This document shows, piece after piece, positions 46,428 to 54,577 of a stretch of 64,000 bases of DNA. The stretch spans positions 62,058 to 126,057 of the forward strand of contig NZ_LMDU01000011.1 of assembly GCF_001425165.1 (NCBI RefSeq), in the 5' to 3' direction. How positions within the stretch are numbered: the first letter of the stretch is position 1; each line of letters starts with the position of its first letter. This stretch comes from Pelomonas sp. Root405. GTDB taxonomy: Bacteria; Pseudomonadota; Gammaproteobacteria; Burkholderiales; Burkholderiaceae_C. A program made the translations under genes and the position numbers. The notes below the pieces were generated by a model. It was not told the DNA's origin, searched no databases, and worked only from the letters and a program-made list of their open reading frames with translations.

Positions 46428-47452
46428 CACCACAGGTCTTCACGCTGGGCGCGGCCGAGGGGCTGCAGATCCAGGTCAGCGACTTCGGTGCCCGCTGGCT
46501 GTCCTGTCGGGTGCCGATGCCCGACGGTAGCCGGCGCGAAGTGGTGCTCGGCCACGCGACGCCAGCCGATCACCAGCTCGAACCGGGCTTCTTCGGCGCC
46601 ATCGTCGGGCGTTTCGCCAACCGCATCGGCGGCGCCGCCTTCACGCTGGATGGGCGCGAGCATCGGCTGATTGCCAACGAGGGCGTCAATCAGCTGCACG
46701 GCGGGCCCGACGGCTTCGACCGCCGCAGCTGGACCGTCGTCGACCACGGCCCGCTGCACCTGCGCCTGGCCCTGCATTCGCCGGATGGCGACCAGGGCTA
46801 CCCAGGTGAGGTGGGCGTCGAGGTCGAGTACCGCGTTGACCCCGTGCGGGCCACGGTCACGTTGCATTTCGGAGCGCGCAGTTCGGCGCCCTGCCCCGTC
46901 AGCCTGACCAGCCATCCGTACTTCAATCTCGACGGCGGCACGCAGCCCGTCGTCGACCATCGCCTGCAGGTCACCGCCAGCCACATGCTGCCGGTGCGGC
47001 CCGACATGATCCCGACCGGCGATGTGCTGCCCGTGGACGGCACGCCGTTCGACCTGCGCCAGGCCCGCCGCATCGGCGACGGTCTGGGCCAGGGCGAACA
47101 GCAGCGCCTGGGCAGCGGCTACGACCATTGCCTGGTCCTGGACGACGCGGCCGCGCGCGGCGAGCAGCCCGCCGCCGAGTTGACGTCGACCGACGGCCGC
47201 CTGGCCATGCGCCTATTCACCGACTACCCCGGCCTGCAGATCTGCAGCGGCAACTACGTGCAGAACTCGCGCGGCCGCGACGGGCTGCCCTTCGCCCGCC
47301 ATGCCGGCATTGCGTTGGAGCCGCAGTTCTTCCCCGACGCGCCGAATCACCCGGCATGGCGCGAGCAGGGCTGCATCGTGCGCCCGGGCGAGCCGCTTAG
47401 CCGCATGATGCGGCTGGAGTTCACGAGCGGGAGCGGCGATGAAGAGGGTTGA
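46424..47452 (+). CDS. galM: Aldose 1-epimerase
   Basis: This 342-aa mutarotase interconverts the alpha and beta forms of aldoses released by the glycosidases. Recognised positions are GRFANRIGG, NQLHGGPDGFD with the catalytic-type His, SHPYFNLDG with the second His, and the late GIALEPQFFPDAPNHP with the Glu. It overlaps the GH43 gene by four bases at its start and the IlvD/Edd gene by 14 bases at its end. Confidence 0.93.
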   Translation: MTPQVFTLGAAEGLQIQVSDFGARWLSCRVPMPDGSRREVVLGHATPADHQLEPGFFGAIVGRFANRIGGAAFTLDGREHRLIANEGVNQLHGGPDGFDRRSWTVVDHGPLHLRLALHSPDGDQGYPGEVGVEVEYRVDPVRATVTLHFGARSSAPCPVSLTSHPYFNLDGGTQPVVDHRLQVTASHMLPVRPDMIPTGDVLPVDGTPFDLRQARRIGDGLGQGEQQRLGSGYDHCLVLDDAAARGEQPAAELTSTDGRLAMRLFTDYPGLQICSGNYVQNSRGRDGLPFARHAGIALEPQFFPDAPNHPAWREQGCIVRPGEPLSRMMRLEFTSGSGDEEG

Positions 47453-49163
47453 AGACCTGCGCAGTGCGCGCTGGTTCGCCAAGGACGATTTCCGCAGCTT
47501 TGGCCACCGCAGCCGCGTGCTGCAGATGGGCTACGGGCCCGAGGACTTCATCAACAAGCCCGTTATTGCCATCGTCAACACCTGGAGCGATGCCAACCAG
47601 TGCCACACCCACTTCAAGCAGCGGGTGGAGGACGTCAAGCGCGGCATCTTGCAGGCCGGCGGCTGGCCGCTGGAACTGCCGGCCATCTCGTTAAGCGAAA
47701 GCATGGTCAAGCCGACCTCCATGCTCTATCGCAACTTCCTGGCGATGGAGACCGAGGAGCTGCTGCGCAGCCACCCGGTCGACGGCGCCGTCCTGATGGG
47801 CGGCTGCGACAAGACGACACCCGGCCTGCTGATGGGCGCGCTCAGCATGGGCCTGCCCTGCATCTACCTGCCCGCCGGCCCGATGCTGCGCGGCAACTGG
47901 CGCGGCCAGGTGCTGGGTTCGGGGTCGGACGCCTTCAAGTACTGGGACGAGCGCCGCGCCGGGCGCCTGAGTGACCAGGCCTGGGCCGAGATGGAAGCCG
48001 GCATCGCGCGCAGCCATGGCACCTGCATGACGATGGGCACGGCGGCCACGATGATGGGCATTGCCGAAGCGATCGGCTTCACGCTGCCCGGCGCCAGCAG
48101 CATCCCGGCGCCAGATGCTAACCACACGCGCATGTCGGCCGAATGCGGGCGCCGCATCGTGCAGATGGTGTGGGACGACCGGACACCCGCCAAGATGCTC
48201 AGCGCCGGCAGCTTCGCCAACGGCATCGCGGTGGCGATGGCCATGGGCTGCAGCACCAACGCCATCATCCACCTCGTCGCCATCAGCCGCCGCGCCGGGC
48301 TGCCCGTCACGCTGGACGACTTCGACGCGGCCAGCCGCCATGTCGGCGTCATCGCCAACATCCGGCCCAGCGGTGATGCCTACCTGATGGAGGACTTTTT
48401 CTACGCCGGTGGCCTGCCCGCGTTGATGAAGGTCATGGCGGCGAAGCTCGACCTGAGCGCGCTGACCGTCAACGGCCGCAGCGTGGGCGAGAACATCGCC
48501 GGCGCCGAGGTCTTCAACGCCGACGTCATCCGCCCGCTCGACAACCCGATCTACGCCGAGGGCGCGCTGGCCGTGCTGCGCGGCAACCTCGCACCCGACG
48601 GCGTCGTCATCAAGCCCAGCGCCGTGGCGCCGCACCTGCTGCAGCACACCGGCCGCGCGCTCGTCTTCGACGACTACCCGAGCCTGAAGGCCGCCGTCGA
48701 CGACCCCGACCTGGACGTGACGGGCGACGACATCCTGGTGCTGCGCAACGCCGGCCCCAAAGGCGCGGGCATGCCCGAGTGGGGCATGCTGCCCATCCCG
48801 ACCAAGCTGCTGAAGGCCGGCGTGACCGACATGCTGCGCCTGTCAGACGCGCGCATGAGCGGCACCAGCTACGGCGGTTGCCTGCTGCACTGCAGCCCCG
48901 AGGCTTATGTCGGCGGGCCGCTGGCGCTGGTGAAAACGGGCGACCGGATCACCGTCGACGTGCCGGCCCGCAGCATCCGCCTCGAAGTCAGCGACGAGGA
49001 ACTCGCCGCTCGAAGCAAAGCCTGGACGCCGCCGCCCGCCCGCTACGAGCGCGGCTATGGCTGGATGTTCGGCCGCCACATCCTGCAGGCCCACGAGGGC
49101 TGCGACTTCGACTTCCTCGAAACCCAGTTCGGCGCGCCTGTGCCCGAACCCGTCATCTACTAG
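47439..49163 (+). CDS. IlvD/Edd-family dehydratase, L-arabonate dehydratase type
   Basis: This 574-aa enzyme resembles pentonate dehydratases such as L-arabonate dehydratase. Iron-sulfur and metal ligands appear in SDANQCHTHF, MGGCDKTTPG (Cys near 127) and GTCMTMGTAATM. It lies in a GH43-epimerase-dehydratase-RraA run, fitting oxidation of a pentose released by GH43, followed by dehydration to a 2-keto-3-deoxypentonate. No arabinose dehydrogenase or arabonolactonase sits beside it. Substrate is inferred; D-xylonate remains possible. It is a distant paralogue of the IlvD/Edd enzyme at 19209. Confidence 0.9.
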   Translation: MKRVEDLRSARWFAKDDFRSFGHRSRVLQMGYGPEDFINKPVIAIVNTWSDANQCHTHFKQRVEDVKRGILQAGGWPLELPAISLSESMVKPTSMLYRNFLAMETEELLRSHPVDGAVLMGGCDKTTPGLLMGALSMGLPCIYLPAGPMLRGNWRGQVLGSGSDAFKYWDERRAGRLSDQAWAEMEAGIARSHGTCMTMGTAATMMGIAEAIGFTLPGASSIPAPDANHTRMSAECGRRIVQMVWDDRTPAKMLSAGSFANGIAVAMAMGCSTNAIIHLVAISRRAGLPVTLDDFDAASRHVGVIANIRPSGDAYLMEDFFYAGGLPALMKVMAAKLDLSALTVNGRSVGENIAGAEVFNADVIRPLDNPIYAEGALAVLRGNLAPDGVVIKPSAVAPHLLQHTGRALVFDDYPSLKAAVDDPDLDVTGDDILVLRNAGPKGAGMPEWGMLPIPTKLLKAGVTDMLRLSDARMSGTSYGGCLLHCSPEAYVGGPLALVKTGDRITVDVPARSIRLEVSDEELAARSKAWTPPPARYERGYGWMFGRHILQAHEGCDFDFLETQFGAPVPEPVIY

Positions 49164-49165
49164 CC

Positions 49166-49876
49166 ATGAGCCCCGATACCCGCAAGAAGCTGATGGGCGT
49201 CAGCACCGCCACACTGTGCACCGCCCTGTTCAAGCGTGGCCTGCGCGGACAGTTCATTCAGGACGTCAGGCCGCTGAATGCCGGCCTGCCCAACATGGTG
49301 GGTCCGGCCTACACGCTGCGCTACATGCCGGCGCGCGAGGACCTGAACGGCATCGAGGTTTTCAAGAACCGCGAGCACCCGCAGCGCAAGGCCGTCGAGG
49401 AGATTCCCGCAGGCGCCGTGCTCGTCATCGACAGCCGCAAGGACGCGCGCGCCGCTTCGGCCGGCGGCATCCTGGTGGCGAGGCTGATGGTGCGCGGCGC
49501 GGCGGGCGTCGTCACCGACGGCGGCTTCCGCGACAGCCCGGACATCGCCAAATACCCCTTCCCCGCCTACCACTCGCGCCCGAGTGCACCGACCAACCTG
49601 ACGCTGCACCAGGCCATCGCGATCAACGAGCCCATCGGCTGCGGCGACGCCCCGGTGTTCCCCGGCGACATCGTCGTCGGCGATGCCGAGGGTGTCATCG
49701 TCATCCCGGCGCATATCGCCGATGACATCGCCAACGAGGCGGTCGAGATGACCGTCTTCGAGGACTACGTGCAGGAAAAGGTGCTGGGCGGCCGCAGCGT
49801 GCTGGGTCTCTACCCGCCGACCGACGCCGACGTGGCCGCGGACTTTGCGGCCTGGCGCCAGCTCAAGGGCCGCTGA
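49166..49876 (+). CDS. RraA-fold protein with class II aldolase metal motif
   Basis: This 236-aa RraA/HMG-aldolase superfamily protein is often named ribonuclease-activity regulator. It keeps the G-X20-R-D-X2-D pattern (GILVARLMVRG... to DGGFRDSPD) that binds the divalent metal in 4-hydroxy-4-methyl-2-oxoglutarate and related pyruvate aldolases, so it is likely an enzyme rather than an RNase E inhibitor. Its ATG lies two bases after the dehydratase stop, so cleavage of a 2-keto-3-deoxypentonate to pyruvate and glycolaldehyde is an attractive role, by inference. The last 14 bases overlap the convergent esterase gene. Confidence 0.85.
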   Translation: MSPDTRKKLMGVSTATLCTALFKRGLRGQFIQDVRPLNAGLPNMVGPAYTLRYMPAREDLNGIEVFKNREHPQRKAVEEIPAGAVLVIDSRKDARAASAGGILVARLMVRGAAGVVTDGGFRDSPDIAKYPFPAYHSRPSAPTNLTLHQAIAINEPIGCGDAPVFPGDIVVGDAEGVIVIPAHIADDIANEAVEMTVFEDYVQEKVLGGRSVLGLYPPTDADVAADFAAWRQLKGR

Positions 49877-51158
49877 CCTTCGCGCAGCGCTTGTCGAGCA
49901 GGTCGACCGGGAAGGCCTCGGCCATCACGCGGTAGCCGGCCAGCGACGGATGCAGGCCGTCGTTGTCGACGTCGGCGCGCAGATGCGTCGGCCTGGCCGG
50001 GTCGCGCATCAATGCGTCGAAGTCCAGCAGCGCGTCGAAGCGGCCGGGCTCGCGCAGCCAGGCGTTCAGCGCCTGGCGGTCGGCCTCGTTCTCGGCCTTG
50101 GGCGCGTAGTAGCCGCTGCCGGAATAGGGCATCACCGTCGAGCCGATCAGGCAGACGCCTTGTGCACGTGCACGCTGCGCCAGGTCGGCAAAGCCCGCCT
50201 TCATTTCGCCCAGCAGCTTGGCGCGTGACGCCGGCGTCGTCTCACGGCCGCGGTGGCTGACGCCAAGATCGTTGACGCCGATCATCACGACGGCATGCGT
50301 GGCGCCGCTGCGCGCCAGCACGTCGCGGTCGAAGCGCGACACCAGGCTGGGACCCGCACCTTCGCGCAGCAAGCGCCCGCCGCCGATGCCGGTGTTGACA
50401 ACGGCGGCCTCCCGCTTGACTGCGGCCAGGCGGCCCGCCAGCACATCGGTCCAACGCTGATAGCTGCCCGACGGCACGCCATAGCCATCGGTGATGGAGT
50501 CGCCCGTCGCGACAAGCACCGGCAGCGCCTTGGGGGCGCGCACGTCAACGGCCGCGAGATGCCACCAGCCCTCCTGCGCCACCGCGTCGGGCCAGGCCAG
50601 AGCGCGGGCACGGTTGCCCGGCATGGCCCAGCTGCGAATGCGCGAGCCCGGGTGCACGCTCGCCTGCCGCGGGCCGGCCTGGACATGCAATTGCACGGCA
50701 AGGTCGGCCAGCGCGGGCAAGGCCAGCTCGACCGGGTCGCTCCAGACCTCGCCGCCGGCGGGCACGGTCAGGTCACGCCGGCCGCCAAAGCTCAAGAGGC
50801 GCACGGAGGCCGCGTCCAGCACGGGCTGCGGGTCCAGGGCCTGCACCCGCGCCACGCTGGCGGCGCCGATGGCCAGCGGTTCATCGCCGAAGAGATTGCT
50901 CACCCTCACCCGCAGCACCGAGCCGGGGGCAGTCACCCGCACGATCTGGCGCAGGCTGACGTCGCGCATCGGCTGGCGCCACGGCGCCGGCACCGGCTTG
51001 GCGCCCGCTTGAGGCACCGGCTGCGCCAGCATGGCCGTGCCCCAGGCAGCCGACCAGACCTCCCGGGCCGCAGGCGGCGGTGCGGCGCAACCGGCCAGCG
51101 CAGCAGCCAGCACCAGCCCCAGAAAGGAGCGCCGAAAAACGTTCTGGCATGCGTTCAT
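49863..51158 (-). CDS. SGNH/GDSL-family lipoprotein esterase
   Basis: This 431-aa protein has a lipoprotein signal (LAAALAGCAA, Cys near residue 24). The C-terminal half is an SGNH hydrolase with VATGDSITDGYG (nucleophile Ser), MIGVNDLG (Asn block) and DGLHPSLAGYRVMAE (Asp/His pair). The N-terminal half is a beta-sandwich (SLRQIVRVTAPGSVLRVRVSN) found in carbohydrate esterases of this type. Deacetylation of xylan or pectin-like polymers is likely. A palindromic operator lies 30 bases upstream of the ATG at 51158, linking it to the xylan regulon. Confidence 0.88.
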   Translation of the reverse strand: MNACQNVFRRSFLGLVLAAALAGCAAPPPAAREVWSAAWGTAMLAQPVPQAGAKPVPAPWRQPMRDVSLRQIVRVTAPGSVLRVRVSNLFGDEPLAIGAASVARVQALDPQPVLDAASVRLLSFGGRRDLTVPAGGEVWSDPVELALPALADLAVQLHVQAGPRQASVHPGSRIRSWAMPGNRARALAWPDAVAQEGWWHLAAVDVRAPKALPVLVATGDSITDGYGVPSGSYQRWTDVLAGRLAAVKREAAVVNTGIGGGRLLREGAGPSLVSRFDRDVLARSGATHAVVMIGVNDLGVSHRGRETTPASRAKLLGEMKAGFADLAQRARAQGVCLIGSTVMPYSGSGYYAPKAENEADRQALNAWLREPGRFDALLDFDALMRDPARPTHLRADVDNDGLHPSLAGYRVMAEAFPVDLLDKRCAKVSGP

Positions 51159-51187
51159 GGGGCTTCTGGGCTGGCGGAGGCGCGAAA

Positions 51188-51201
51188 TGATAGCGCGATC
51201 A
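51188..51201 (-). promoter_or_regulatory. LacI-type operator before the SGNH esterase
   Basis: TGATAGCGCGATCA, within the 22-base palindrome GAAATGAT-AGCGCG-ATCATTTC, has six of seven paired half-site positions. It lies 30 bases before the esterase start and overlaps the stop codon of the upstream small gene (51199-51201). Confidence 0.72.
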
Positions 51202-51507
51202 TTTCCTTGCATTTGCGCTGGCGGCCTGGCGCAACACGCCCTCGTCCAACAGTTGTCGCAGCATGGACGGCGCGATGTCCCGGGCCAGCGCCGCGCCGTC
51301 GGCGCTGCGCCAGGCCAGGGCCACCTCGCGCGCAGACTGCTTGACCCAGCAAACGCCCATTGGCACGCGCTTGCCGTCCAGCACGAGCGTGCCGCAAAGC
51401 TCGAACTCTCGGCCGCCCAGCGGCGGTCGCGTGCGCCGGCGCCGGTAGCTCGACGATCCGTTTGCAGGTGGGGGGCAATGTTGGGCGATGTCGTCGGCGT
51501 TGCTCAT
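51199..51507 (-). CDS. Small protein of unknown function
   Basis: This 102-aa protein (MSNADDIAQHC...) has a short beta-rich central part (FELCGTLVLDGKRVPMGVCWV) and an Ala-rich helical C terminus. I recognise no family. Its stop codon lies inside the esterase operator. A GAAG-type ribosome site lies before the ATG. No signal peptide is seen. Confidence 0.5.
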   Translation of the reverse strand: MSNADDIAQHCPPPANGSSSYRRRRTRPPLGGREFELCGTLVLDGKRVPMGVCWVKQSAREVALAWRSADGAALARDIAPSMLRQLLDEGVLRQAASANARK

Positions 51508-51627
51508 GGTCTTCCTCGCTTCAGGCCGCCCAAGCCGGGCGGGCGCCCCGGGGCAGTGAGCGCCCTGCCTGCCAGCAAGCCGGGTTCCCAGACCGCCGGC
51601 AGGGATCGCGCGGGCCGCCGATGGCGC

Positions 51628-52461
51628 CTAGGGCAGGAATGCAGCAAAGGTCGCGGCGGTTCCCGACCTCGCCTTGAACGTTGCCCCTGCCTGAGCGCGA
51701 TGGAAGTTCACACGGCGTAGCGACACCACCGGCTCGCCTTTGCCGACGGCATGCGCCGTGCGGCAATCGATCAGCGTCACGGAGCCGCCGCCGACGACCG
51801 TGAGCGACTCGCCCAACCGAATGACGGCGGCCGTGTCCTCGTCGACGCCCAAGCCGATAAGCCCGCCGTGTCGACTGGCGAGATCCATCAGCCGGGCAAG
51901 CCGCCGGCGCTGCGTGAAGTGCTGGTCGATGATGACCCCTGGCAAGAATCCCAAGCCCCTCGGGACGGGATCGTCGGACAGGTCGAGTGCGGTGGCGCTG
52001 TCTTCGCTGACATCGCCGCCCGGCATCCACGCGCCAAGAATGGATGCACCGGCACTGGTGCCGGCGAGCACGAGCCCGTCGTGGCGCTGCCGACGGACAA
52101 GGATGCGATGCGTGGCCGTGCCATGCAGCAGCCGCGCCAGGCGCTCTTGGTCGCCGCCGGTCATGAACAAGAGGTTCAGCTTCGCGAACTGCTCCAGCCG
52201 CCGCGGGCATTCGGCATCGGCGCGGGCACGGATGTCCACCCAATGCGCGTCCGCGCCCAGATCTTCAAAAGCTTTGCGATACGCCTGCCACTGGCGTTCG
52301 GGCTCGCGACTGGCCGCGGTCAATACACCGATGGACGGCGGCTGCGCCCCCGCCACGGCTGCGAGCGTGGCCTTCAGTACCGCCTTGTCGTGAGCCTTGT
52401 CTTCGTTGCCACCGATGGCGATGAGCGCGCCGCTGCGGCGCGTTTCGTTGGCTGTCTGCAT
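51628..52461 (-). CDS. Cyanophycinase-like peptidase, family S51
   Basis: This 277-aa serine peptidase resembles cyanophycinase: IAIGGNEDK at the start, FMTGGDQERL, the nucleophile elbow VLAGTSAGASILG, PGVIIDQHFTQRRRLARLM and GLGVDEDTAAVI. Cyanophycinases release beta-Asp-Arg dipeptides from the storage polymer cyanophycin; other S51 peptidases cleave Asp dipeptides. The ATG at 52461 (MQTANETRRSGALIAIGG) fits the family start better than the longer frame. No cyanophycin synthetase is in the window. It is divergent from an M14-type deacylase gene with a 140-base spacer. Confidence 0.88.
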   Translation of the reverse strand: MQTANETRRSGALIAIGGNEDKAHDKAVLKATLAAVAGAQPPSIGVLTAASREPERQWQAYRKAFEDLGADAHWVDIRARADAECPRRLEQFAKLNLLFMTGGDQERLARLLHGTATHRILVRRQRHDGLVLAGTSAGASILGAWMPGGDVSEDSATALDLSDDPVPRGLGFLPGVIIDQHFTQRRRLARLMDLASRHGGLIGLGVDEDTAAVIRLGESLTVVGGGSVTLIDCRTAHAVGKGEPVVSLRRVNFHRAQAGATFKARSGTAATFAAFLP

Positions 52462-52601
52462 GTCATGTGGCGAGTTGTCGATACGCAGCCGAAGGCAATC
52501 AAGGTGCCAGCAAGGGACCATGCAGCAGCCGTGCCCGGTGAGCTGCAGCAGATGGCAGGTGGATTGCCAGGAGCGATCCAGCCTGGCCATTCACCACGCA
52601 C

Positions 52602-53762
52602 ATGAAAATTCAATCTCATGAGCTGCCGACTGGCAGCGTTGGCACCCAGCGTCGTTTGCGCAGCCGCCATTTCGGACGCGTGCAGAGCGGCCGAAAAGCC
52701 TACATCCAAGCCTCGCTTCATGCCGATGAGGTGCCGCCCATGCTGGTGGCGCAGGCCCTGGCCGCAAAGCTGGAACAGTTGGAGCAAGGCGGACACATCG
52801 CAGGTGAGGTCGTGCTGGTTCCCATGGCCAACCCGATCGGGCTTTCGCAAGAGATCCAAGGTTCGGCGTTCGGCCGCTTTGCGCTGGCAAGCGGCAAGAA
52901 TTTCAACCGAGACTTCCGCAGCCTGGCGGACGACCTCGTCCCGCGCATCGAGCACCGCCTGGGCATGGACCCTGCCGCGAACACCCGTGTCGTCCGCGAC
53001 GCCAGCCGTCAGTTGCTGCAAGAGTGGGAGCCCGCCGACGAGGCGGAGGCCCTGAAGCGCCTGCTGCAGACGCTGGCAGTGGACGCCGACCTGGTGCTCG
53101 ACATGCACTGCGATCTGGAAGCCGCGGTTCATCTCTACACCGGCACGCCGCAGGTGGAAGCGTTCAGGCCGCTGGCCGGCTATCTGGGCGTCCAGGCGTT
53201 CCTGACCAGCGACTCGTCCACTGGGACGCCCTTTGAAGAAGCGGCTTCGCGCTTCTGGGCCAAGCTGGCCGACCACTTTGATGGACGCTTTCCGATCAAC
53301 AAGCTCGCCTGTCTAGCCGCCACGCTTGAACTGCGCGGCCAGGGTGAGGTGTCGCGCGAGTTGGCTGAACGCGATGCGACGGCCATCGTCGACTTTCTTC
53401 GGGTCACCGGCCATGTCGACGGCGAGCCGGCGCCGGCGCCGGTACCCTGCAAGGACACACCGCTCGAAGGCGTGCAGCCAGTCACTGCAAGGGCCAGCGG
53501 CATCGTCGTGTTCGACAAGGCGCCTGGCGACTGGGTGGTCACCGGAGAGCGCGTTGCCGAGATCGTCGACCCATTGACCGACGAACGCACGCCCATTGAG
53601 GCCGAAGTCACCGGCCGCTGTTTCGCCCGAACCAATCGCCGCTTCGCCTCCAAGGGCCGCGGCGCTGGAATAGCGTCCGCCGGTGCACGGTCACGCTCTC
53701 GACAGGAGGCCTGTTCGCGACCGCCGACGTGCTCGCCAGCAAGTCGGTGTGTGCCGCGGTAG
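52602..53762 (+). CDS. Succinylglutamate desuccinylase/aspartoacylase-family deacylase (M14)
   Basis: This 386-aa zinc hydrolase keeps the M14 metal ligands HADE (about residues 41-44) and DMHCD (His about 168), and the catalytic Glu in LELRGQGEV. The family removes acyl groups from amino acids or peptides such as N-acetylaspartate. After about residue 350 (NRRFASKGRG) the expected C-terminal motif is absent and an Arg/Ser-rich tail follows, so a small frameshift at the end is possible. It is divergent from the cyanophycinase-like gene, which may supply peptides for it. Confidence 0.82.
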   Translation: MKIQSHELPTGSVGTQRRLRSRHFGRVQSGRKAYIQASLHADEVPPMLVAQALAAKLEQLEQGGHIAGEVVLVPMANPIGLSQEIQGSAFGRFALASGKNFNRDFRSLADDLVPRIEHRLGMDPAANTRVVRDASRQLLQEWEPADEAEALKRLLQTLAVDADLVLDMHCDLEAAVHLYTGTPQVEAFRPLAGYLGVQAFLTSDSSTGTPFEEAASRFWAKLADHFDGRFPINKLACLAATLELRGQGEVSRELAERDATAIVDFLRVTGHVDGEPAPAPVPCKDTPLEGVQPVTARASGIVVFDKAPGDWVVTGERVAEIVDPLTDERTPIEAEVTGRCFARTNRRFASKGRGAGIASAGARSRSRQEACSRPPTCSPASRCVPR

Positions 53763-53784
53763 GGGATGCTGACTGTGTCGACGG

Positions 53785-54399
53785 TCATCCGCCCAGCGTG
53801 CGATCCTGAGCGCGGAACCAGTTCAAGGCTGCGTCGAAGTGGCCAGGATGGAAGTCCGGCCACAGCGAGTCCACGACGTAGATGTCGGCATAGACGCACT
53901 GAATGGGAAGGAAGCCGCTCAGACGCCGGCCGCCGCCCCAACGCACGACGAGGTCGATGCGCGAGACGTCGGACGACCGGCACTCGCCCTCACGCAGCCC
54001 TTGGAGGTCCCATTCCCATCCGTAGTTGACGAGGAAGTTCACCTTGATGCCGCGACCTTGACGCTGCCTGAAGCGCGCGAGCTCGGGCGGAAACTGCGGC
54101 GAGCGCTCGTCACCGACAACGAGCAGCGCACCGCCGCGCTCGGCGATCTCCAGCGCAAATCGAACGCAGGCCATGCGGAACTGCGCCGTCTGAGCGCTGG
54201 GACGCCTCGTGTTGTCCTGTGTGAAGCCGTACACCGACACCTCCTCGATGCCCAGGCGCTGGCAGCGCTCGAACAACGCCAAGCCCGGTGCGATGCCATG
54301 CGCGTAGCCGGCCTCCTTCGGTTGATTGCGCAGCGTTGCCCAGCGGCGGTTGCCGTCGGGGATGAAGCACACATGGCGGGGCAGGTGCTGTCGGCTCAT
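53785..54399 (-). CDS. Cis-prenyltransferase (undecaprenyl-diphosphate-synthase family), atypical
   Basis: This 204-aa UppS-family protein has HVCFIPDGNRRWA (catalytic Asp and diphosphate residues), EVSVYGFTQDNTRRP and DSLWPDFHP. The motif that normally reads RTSGExRLSNF appears as VVRWGGGRRLSGFLP, so the Mg-binding Glu of typical enzymes is not present. It is also shorter than housekeeping UppS and lacks the cdsA/dxr neighbours of the essential gene. It probably makes or moves a shorter or special cis-prenyl chain. Starts at 54399 or 54435 are possible. It is divergent from the unknown gene at 54578. Confidence 0.78.
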   Translation of the reverse strand: MSRQHLPRHVCFIPDGNRRWATLRNQPKEAGYAHGIAPGLALFERCQRLGIEEVSVYGFTQDNTRRPSAQTAQFRMACVRFALEIAERGGALLVVGDERSPQFPPELARFRQRQGRGIKVNFLVNYGWEWDLQGLREGECRSSDVSRIDLVVRWGGGRRLSGFLPIQCVYADIYVVDSLWPDFHPGHFDAALNWFRAQDRTLGG

Positions 54400-54577
54400 G
54401 GGGTCCAGCGGGTGCGCATTGGCGGTCGATGGCAATCGGCTTTCCTGCCTGAGCAGCTTGTGCGCGATGACGCTGGGCCAGGCCGTCTGGCGTTGCGTCA
54501 GGGAACGGCGCTTGCCGCCCCAAGGTCACAACAGACGGAGGATTCGATGTCGTCATTTGTTCGAGGGATGTCGTGCG

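Noticed and set aside
49166-49876. Calling the RraA-fold gene a ribonuclease E regulator
   Set aside because: It keeps the aldolase metal motif and sits in a sugar-acid operon, which argues for an enzyme.
53640-53762. A second short gene overlapping the end of the M14 deacylase in another frame (WNSVRRCTVTLSTGG...)
   Set aside because: No start codon with a ribosome site and no recognisable homologue; it may simply be the deacylase tail after an indel.
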